Assembly: GCA_021779415.1 (NCBI GenBank)
Contig: JAJYAS010000075.1
Span: forward strand, 1-9,919
Source: Bacillota bacterium
GTDB lineage: Bacteria; Bacillota_B; Desulfitobacteriia; Desulfitobacteriales; Desulfitobacteriaceae
DNA length: 9,919 bases
Reading direction: 5' to 3'
Shown here: positions 6,069 to 9,919 of the stretch, in pieces
How the letters are laid out: each line of letters starts with the position of its first letter
How positions within the stretch are numbered: the stretch's first letter is position 1
Notes under the pieces: generated by a model
Database searches by the model: none
Told to the model about the DNA's origin: nothing
The model's input: the letters and a program-made list of their open reading frames with translations, nothing else
Position numbers and translations under genes: made by a program

Positions 6069-6234
6069 TGTCCATTGCCTCCTGTCCTTTATACATAGGG
6101 CTAATTCCCTCCTCAAACGTCTCGCACATACCCTCTTCGTTAATCTCAATGCGCTCCTCGTTGATATTCTTCATGCAGTTATCTTCCCAGTAGTTGACGC
6201 ATCGATTATTTGTACACATCATGTTTATAGCCAA
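6004..6234 (-). CDS. Small Cys-containing phage protein
   Basis: The first half looks like a widespread type of phage mini-protein: CTNNRC, then a Tyr-Trp-Glu-Asp-x-Cys stretch, then ERIEINEEGMCETFEEG, with four cysteines that may bind metal. The start is probably TTG 6234, since AAGGAG lies about 10 bases ahead. ATG 6222 and ATG 6219 are in frame, but more than 20 bases from that site. The C-terminal 20 or so residues (Ser, Asp and Glu-rich, no motif) overlap the start of the ASCH gene by 65 bp in another frame. This is long for a phage overlap and suggests that the tail is dispensable. Family membership is by impression. Confidence 0.6.
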   Translation of the reverse strand: MAINMMCTNNRCVNYWEDNCMKNINEERIEINEEGMCETFEEGISPMYKGQEAMDNESSNSMATLGSVDSRAPQKE

Positions 6235-6247
6235 TCTTAATCATCTC

Positions 6248-6286
6248 CTTGCATGTAGCTCAAATTGGCAAGCGCTTGCGAATTTG
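6248..6286. repeat. Dispersed 39-bp repeat, copy 1
   Basis: This segment matches 9621-9659 at 35 of 39 positions, with 23 identical bases in a row at 6259-6281. Positions 6261-6286 also form a near-perfect dyad (12 of 13 pairs) centred on CAAGCGCTTG. Here the minus strand is read as the end of the zinc-binding gene. Shifted to the DUF3102 frame it would give NSQALANLSYMQ. Confidence 0.9.
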
Positions 6287-6562
6287 AAATGCCACAGCAT
6301 CATTTTCACGCTGCTTGCGCCACTCTTCATCCTCCAGCATGGCATCCCTAATATCGCCCTCGCCATAACCAAACCTAGCGAACTCAGGATTTTTTACTAG
6401 ATAATCTTTACACTTTATACAAAGATAGTCCGCTCCAAAGGATCCCTCGTTCACCCATGACATATAAAAGCAGGTTGATCCAGCCGGTATTTTTGTTCTA
6501 CATCCGAAGCATTTGTGATCTTTTTTGGTCTTTTTAACCTGCCGCTCGTTGTAGAAATCCAC
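6260..6562 (-). CDS. Phage four-cysteine (zinc-binding) protein
   Basis: The N-terminal half matches a common phage type: KTKKDHKCFGCRTKIPAGS with C18 and C21, then a YLCIKC knuckle with C48 and C51, giving one zinc site. The C-terminal half is acidic and helical (DIRDAMLEDEEWRK). The GTG at 6562 follows GGAGG by 10 bases, and that ribosome site overlaps the recU stop, so the two genes are probably coupled. The last nine residues (FQIRKRLPI) and the stop fall inside a DNA segment repeated in the DUF3102 gene and read there in another frame. The natural C-terminus may therefore have been replaced by recombination. Confidence 0.75.
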   Translation of the reverse strand: MDFYNERQVKKTKKDHKCFGCRTKIPAGSTCFYMSWVNEGSFGADYLCIKCKDYLVKNPEFARFGYGEGDIRDAMLEDEEWRKQRENDAVAFQIRKRLPI

Positions 6563-6569
6563 AACCCAC

Positions 6570-7079
6570 TTACCTCCCCATCAATCCCAAATAATCCAGT
6601 ACAATCCCGCCTAACTCCCCAACTTCCTTAAACGCCTTAAGATTCTTTATTGGGATACTCTTCTTTCCACCATTAGCTGCCTGATTCCAGTAAATCATTA
6701 ACTGGTGAAACTCCACTCTGTAGATTTTCCTCAGTTCTGCCATTTCGATCAGTAAAAAAGATGTTCCCCCGTTGAACTCCCACAATCTCAAGAAGTTTAG
6801 TTGGTGCTGTTCGACGTTGGATAAAGGAAAGCTTGTAGTTGATTTGCACTGTTTCGCATCAAAGGCCACTGGATTTCCACCGGAAACTACCCCGATAAAA
6901 TCCACTGTTGATTTCTCAGCAGGGAATGCAGAAACGATCTGCTTCCCCCTTCGGATGACAGTCCATGGTGTGGCCACCTTCTGGACAAGTGCCACTCCTT
7001 TGGCTTTGTATTGCTCGTTGGCATATTCGATGATGGTTTCTAGGGATTTTCCTCGGTTGGCGTAGTTGGTATTAGGCAT
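6570..7079 (-). CDS. recU: RecU-type Holliday junction resolvase
   Basis: RecU cuts four-way DNA junctions formed in recombination or replication. In phages it helps resolve branched DNA before packaging. The 169 residues show the family landmarks: YANRGKSLE at 6-14, the catalytic acid D60 in STVDFIGV, the D-x-K pair at D74 and K76 in AFDAKQC, TSFPL at 82-86 and EQHQ at 90-93. The C-terminal part has the membrane-free RecU core, with FLLIEMAELRKIY. The second acid is Asp where chromosomal RecU usually has Glu. The ATG at 7079 overlaps the stop of the previous gene by 8 bp and has no clear ribosome site, so translation is probably coupled. A longer in-frame reading to 7205 is only overlap with that gene. 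Confidence 0.92.
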   Translation of the reverse strand: MPNTNYANRGKSLETIIEYANEQYKAKGVALVQKVATPWTVIRRGKQIVSAFPAEKSTVDFIGVVSGGNPVAFDAKQCKSTTSFPLSNVEQHQLNFLRLWEFNGGTSFLLIEMAELRKIYRVEFHQLMIYWNQAANGGKKSIPIKNLKAFKEVGELGGIVLDYLGLMGR

Positions 7080-7803
7080 TGGCCATGGCCAGAGACTTTC
7101 GAACACTGAATTCCTTTTCGGCTCGCTCAAAATACATTTTACGAATAATCTCAAGGTCACACTCAATGACCTTCCACATCGACTCGATTGGATCTGGTTG
7201 TTCAAGCGTATCTACGAATCGTTCTAGTGCCTCTCTGGATGATTCGTTATACTCTTCCTCTTGATTACCCTCTTTGGCACAATCCCCCACGACTTGTCCA
7301 TCTAACTCATCCTGCACACCATTCTGCTCGTCTGTGATTAAATCAACAGGTTTATTCAACTCCACTTTCGGTAGTTCGGAAACTGCTACGTCCGTGTGAA
7401 ACTTCTCGATCTCTTCTTGGCTTGGTCCTTGAATCATTGTTTTTTCCTCCAGCTCCACTTTCTTAGCGGCTTTCTTTTCCTCTGCCCTCAGGTGCATTAA
7501 ATGAGCATGAGCTGTCGATACATGAACACCATAGTGTTTTGCAACGTCACTGTATTTTCCGATTGCATCGAACTGTGCCAATGTGGTTAATTCCTTTCTC
7601 ATTTTCTTAGCACTTTCGATTGTGCTTTGACGCGACATGATCGTCCCCTCCTCGTCGATATATCTAATTTCGCCAGTGCGTTTAAATAGCTCAAGATCAC
7701 ACATCCTTGTGGTTACAGGGAACTTAATTTTTCCTGTGCTCCCTTTTGGCTCAAGTAATTTCCTCCCGAATGTACGCGGACTTGGATTTGATTTCTTGGA
7801 CAT
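7072..7803 (-). CDS. Helix-turn-helix phage protein, unknown role
   Basis: The 243-residue protein has a likely helix-turn-helix at about 75-106 (FDAIGKYSDVAKHYGVHVS, then TAHAHLMHLRAEE), where a resting helix, a short turn and a recognition helix can be traced. The N-terminal 60 residues are basic and unrecognised. The region 110-200 is acidic and probably disordered. The last 40 residues are helical (MWKVIECDLEIIRKMYFERAEK). The ATG at 7803 follows GAGGAGG by 7 bases. It sits between the replisome organiser and recU, where many related phages carry a DnaC-type helicase loader. No P-loop is present, so it is not one. It may be a transcription regulator or a DNA-binding replication accessory protein. 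Confidence 0.78.
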   Translation of the reverse strand: MSKKSNPSPRTFGRKLLEPKGSTGKIKFPVTTRMCDLELFKRTGEIRYIDEEGTIMSRQSTIESAKKMRKELTTLAQFDAIGKYSDVAKHYGVHVSTAHAHLMHLRAEEKKAAKKVELEEKTMIQGPSQEEIEKFHTDVAVSELPKVELNKPVDLITDEQNGVQDELDGQVVGDCAKEGNQEEEYNESSREALERFVDTLEQPDPIESMWKVIECDLEIIRKMYFERAEKEFSVRKSLAMANA

Positions 7804-7815
7804 TTATTTACCTCC

Positions 7816-8778
7816 TCACAGGTAAAAGTTCTCATACTTATCCGGTTTTGTTGCCCTAGAAGGATTATCTACTGGGTCCTTATTCCGCTTGTGCTCTTTT
7901 TGGTTTTTACTCTTATGTTCAGCATTACGAGCTTTAGCCTGATCAACGGTTAGAATGCAAGCCTCTCTCCATTTGGCAAGGATACCTCCAAGGTATCTTT
8001 TATTTCGTGCATCTGGTCCAGCTGCATCACATTCATTCAATGCTTCAATGATCACTCCGTCAGGATCCGGGCTCCCTCTTGATGAGAATTCATCGCACCA
8101 AGCAATGATGTCCTCTGCTTCTCCTGGGGAAATCATTCGTCCCCATTTCTTTTCTGCCCAGTTGACCGCTCGAGTTCCGATATCCATGGAGCGGCTATCC
8201 TCAGTTCTGGATACGGTTTCACTCAATTCGTTCACACTTTGAGTTGTTTTGGATACGTTTTCCTCGGAATCGTTCGCGTTTATCTCAATTCCCTCGTGCG
8301 CGTTATTATTGTTGTTGTTAATGCTTAATTCTTTATCTAGTTCTTTATCTTTATCTCCTTCTTCTTCTATAGCGTTTTCTTCGCGTTTAGGTGGCGTTAC
8401 TTTGGCGTTACTTTTCGTTACACGATGCTTACTTGCGCGTTTTGCGACTTCTTCAGGCTTGTCTGAAGGCTTATCATATTGCCGATCATCAAAGTGTATT
8501 ATCGTGATAATTCCGCTCTGATCTACATCGATCATGCGAAGTTTCTGGAACTTATTAAAACAGGATGTCAATTCTTCAGTGCTAATAAACAGAGTCCTGG
8601 CTAACCCTTCAATTGGGTAAGCTAGTCCCTCCTCGATGCAAATAACACCCCGAACTTTTGACTCTGCGGATAAACACAAGATATTTACCCAAGCCCGAAA
8701 TTCTAAATCACTTAATGCCTGCATCTTTGGGTCAGTCCTTATTTCGGTGTAGAGTTTAAGCCAGGGCATCTTTGCCAT
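7816..8778 (-). CDS. Phage replisome organiser with DnaD-like domain
   Basis: This initiator should bind the phage origin and help load the host replicative helicase. The N-terminal part of the 320 residues (about 1-105) is the phage replisome-organiser winged helix (PWLKLYTEIRTDPKMQALSD at the start). A charged low-complexity linker follows at about 105-200, including six Asn at 154-159. The DnaD-like C-terminal domain is at about 201-282, with its characteristic YLGGILAKWREACI at 262-275. A Lys-rich tail ends the protein. The ATG at 8778 follows AGGAGG by 7 bases. The linker DNA carries tandem repeats that look like origin iterons, a known arrangement in lambda O and several Bacillota phages. 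No P-loop helicase loader follows. Confidence 0.92.
   Translation of the reverse strand: MAKMPWLKLYTEIRTDPKMQALSDLEFRAWVNILCLSAESKVRGVICIEEGLAYPIEGLARTLFISTEELTSCFNKFQKLRMIDVDQSGIITIIHFDDRQYDKPSDKPEEVAKRASKHRVTKSNAKVTPPKREENAIEEEGDKDKELDKELSINNNNNNAHEGIEINANDSEENVSKTTQSVNELSETVSRTEDSRSMDIGTRAVNWAEKKWGRMISPGEAEDIIAWCDEFSSRGSPDPDGVIIEALNECDAAGPDARNKRYLGGILAKWREACILTVDQAKARNAEHKSKNQKEHKRNKDPVDNPSRATKPDKYENFYL
8276..8441. repeat. GCGTT repeat cluster with tandem 11-bp iterons; candidate phage replication origin
   Basis: GGCGTTACTTT occurs twice head to tail at 8393-8403 and 8404-8414, followed by the partial copy TCGTTAC. The core GCGTT occurs seven times in the same direction between 8276 and 8441 (8276, 8300, 8372, 8383, 8394, 8405, 8437). 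An AT-rich run at 8303-8365 could be the unwinding element. The array lies in the linker-coding part of the replisome organiser, where the initiator of a phage often finds its own origin. Because 11 is not a multiple of 3, the two copies are read in different frames, so protein repeats do not explain them. Confidence 0.6.
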
Positions 8779-8820
8779 TTGAGTTCCTCCTAACAGGAAA
8801 ATTGAGTGGCTACTTCTTAA

Positions 8821-9919
8821 TTACAATCGCTCTGACATGATTCCAATCAATTTTCTTGTTGCTCCCTTACGTTTCTCGCAAGCTTCAGGGTCAATTTTTT
8901 CAATCTCGGCCAGAGTGCCAAGCAAATCTTCAAATCCTTTTACGAGGATTTTGAAACAAATCGTATATTTGAGAATTGTTTCATCACTTGCTTGTTGTCC
9001 TTTAGCTTCAAGATCCTTAGTTTTTTCTCTAAGTTCGTTAAGCTCCCGCTCAATCTCTTCGGGTATCTTCTCGATGACCTGAGCGGCAGTAACCTCAATG
9101 GGTTCCTTAATCTGAAGTTCAAGCTCCTGATTTTTTTTGATCGACGCTGAAAGCTCTTTCACAGTTTCCTCGAGGGATTTCTCAAGCCGCTCAACCTCGT
9201 CATTATTCCCGGAAGTTTCAGACTCTGCTAATAGTTTTTTAGTTTCAGAGATAGACGCTCCTAGCCGCTCTATCTCCTTCTTGGATTCGTCCTTTTCTTT
9301 TCCTAGGGCATCCTGAAGCATTTTGACATCAGCTTGAGTATCACGAAGACATTTATTAGTAACCCGAAGATTTGACTCAACGCTCTGCTTTTCTTCAAGC
9401 AGCTTGCGTGCTTCCTCATCCTTTTCTTCTGCCATACGCTTGGCATTATCAGCGACCCTTTTACTTCCTTCCCAGCCAGCCTCAACTTCCCTTAGCTTGG
9501 CCTCCAACTCTTGTTTATCTTTAATGGCCTGCTGCAGCTCCCGGGTTGACATGTTATCTATGTCATGTTCCTGGATGAATGTCTCCCGCTCGCCTTGAGG
9601 AATTCCAAGCAACGCTACAGCTTGCGTATAACTCAAATTGGCAAGCGCTTGCGATTTTGCGTTGTCACAGAAAAAGGTGATCTGACTTGAGCCGTACTGT
9701 TCAAAAATTGCCATTAGATTACTGGCTGTTCGCTGGGAGTAATCCACTGATTTACAAAGCCATTCTCCCCATTCTCCATGGGGAAGCATAAGCTTAGCCT
9801 CTGCTAACTTTCGTCCGATCTCTATACTGTTAAACAGGAATATCTTGCGCATTTGCTCTTTGATACTATTAATCTCGATAGCAATTAGTTCAGGAGTTCG
9901 TTCCACTGACACGTTCTTA
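8821..9919 (-). CDS. DUF3102-type coiled-coil phage protein (5' end beyond window)
   Basis: Residue numbers here count from a GTG at 9912. The N-terminal domain matches DUF3102: ERTPELIAIEINSIKEQ, then EIGRKLAEAKLMLPHGEWGEW (about 31-51), then DYSQRTASNLMAIFEQYG (about 57-74). A conserved-looking block SQALANLSYTQAVALLGIP follows at 87-105. About 125-270 is a long charged coiled coil rich in E, K and L, and about 295-363 is a compact helical C-terminus. The reading stays open upstream of the GTG to the window edge, so the true start is probably a few codons outside. The family is of unknown function; the YSQRTASNL helix may be part of a DNA-binding fold. It leads the replication genes, 42 bp ahead of the replisome organiser. 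Confidence 0.85.
   Translation of the reverse strand, partial: KNVSVERTPELIAIEINSIKEQMRKIFLFNSIEIGRKLAEAKLMLPHGEWGEWLCKSVDYSQRTASNLMAIFEQYGSSQITFFCDNAKSQALANLSYTQAVALLGIPQGERETFIQEHDIDNMSTRELQQAIKDKQELEAKLREVEAGWEGSKRVADNAKRMAEEKDEEARKLLEEKQSVESNLRVTNKCLRDTQADVKMLQDALGKEKDESKKEIERLGASISETKKLLAESETSGNNDEVERLEKSLEETVKELSASIKKNQELELQIKEPIEVTAAQVIEKIPEEIERELNELREKTKDLEAKGQQASDETILKYTICFKILVKGFEDLLGTLAEIEKIDPEACEKRKGATRKLIGIMSERL
9621..9659. repeat. Dispersed 39-bp repeat, copy 2
   Basis: This partner of 6248-6286 lies inside the DUF3102 gene, where the minus strand encodes KSQALANLSYTQ. Its dyad at 9634-9659 is slightly poorer (11 of 13 pairs). Since this block fits the DUF3102 domain, this copy is probably the native one. 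Confidence 0.9.

Noticed and set aside
5815..6400. Plus-strand open readings across the small-gene string, some with hydrophobic stretches
   Set aside because: They are the reverse complement of the ASCH, Cys mini-protein and zinc-binding genes. The hydrophobic runs come from reading acidic and polar codons backwards.
8303..8365. AT-rich and T/C-rich stretch as a possible CRISPR or microsatellite
   Set aside because: No regular repeat and spacer units exist. It encodes the Asn- and Glu/Lys-rich linker and is better explained as linker coding plus a possible unwinding element.
7816..8778. Possibility that the gene is a chromosomal DnaD or DnaB primosome protein
   Set aside because: The N-terminus is the phage replisome-organiser type and all neighbours are phage genes.
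9303..9485. Second minus-strand open reading inside the DUF3102 gene
   Set aside because: It is an out-of-frame reading of the coiled-coil region; the main frame has continuous heptad-like sequence and matches the family domain.
1..9919. Search for tRNA, rRNA, integrase, transposase or attachment sites
   Set aside because: Nothing with a cloverleaf pattern, recombinase motif or terminal repeats was seen; the integration module must lie outside the window.

Overview
The window is an interior piece of a temperate tailed-phage genome (prophage) from a low-to-mid GC Bacillota host. Support for this comes from a RecU-type Holliday junction resolvase, a DnaD-type replisome organiser, strong AGGAGG ribosome sites, a sigma-like late regulator of the PBSX Xpf type, and a Nu1/GpA-type terminase pair. 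A clostridial host (Peptococcaceae-like) is a guess from the gene mix. Nearly everything reads on the minus strand, so the phage gene order runs from the right edge to the left edge. Both ends are cut inside genes.

Right part (about 9919 down to 5202), replication and small accessory genes. A DUF3102-type coiled-coil protein (cut at its 5' end) is followed by a replisome organiser (winged helix, linker, DnaD-like domain), a helix-turn-helix protein of unknown role and RecU. Then comes a tight string of short genes: a four-cysteine protein, a Cys-rich mini-protein, an ASCH-domain protein, an 81-residue unknown and a zinc-ribbon protein. Most overlap or lie within a few bases of each other, so they look like one transcript with translational coupling. 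The linker of the replisome organiser carries tandem 11-bp repeats and further GCGTT copies beside an AT-rich stretch. This is the best candidate for the phage replication origin.

Middle (5160 to 3561), the switch to late functions: an HNH endonuclease of the packaging-associated kind, a sigma-region-4 late regulator, an 82-residue unknown and then a strong minus-strand terminator. After it come a promoter-like stretch with a second weaker hairpin and a 53-residue zinc-ribbon protein.

Left-middle (3502 to about 2130), an AT-rich insert-like block: a small basic membrane protein on the minus strand and a hicAB toxin-antitoxin module on the plus strand. The module has its own consensus promoter, two dyad operators and a perfect 12-bp terminator. 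It reads against the phage transcription direction and looks like a moron inserted just upstream of the terminase genes.

Left part (2129 to 1): terminase small subunit and terminase large subunit (the latter lacking its C-terminus), which package the DNA.

The two most unusual signals are the iteron array in the replisome organiser gene, and a 39-bp segment (35/39 identical, with 23 identical bases in a row) shared by the DUF3102 gene and the end of a gene 3.4 kb away, where it is read in a different frame.
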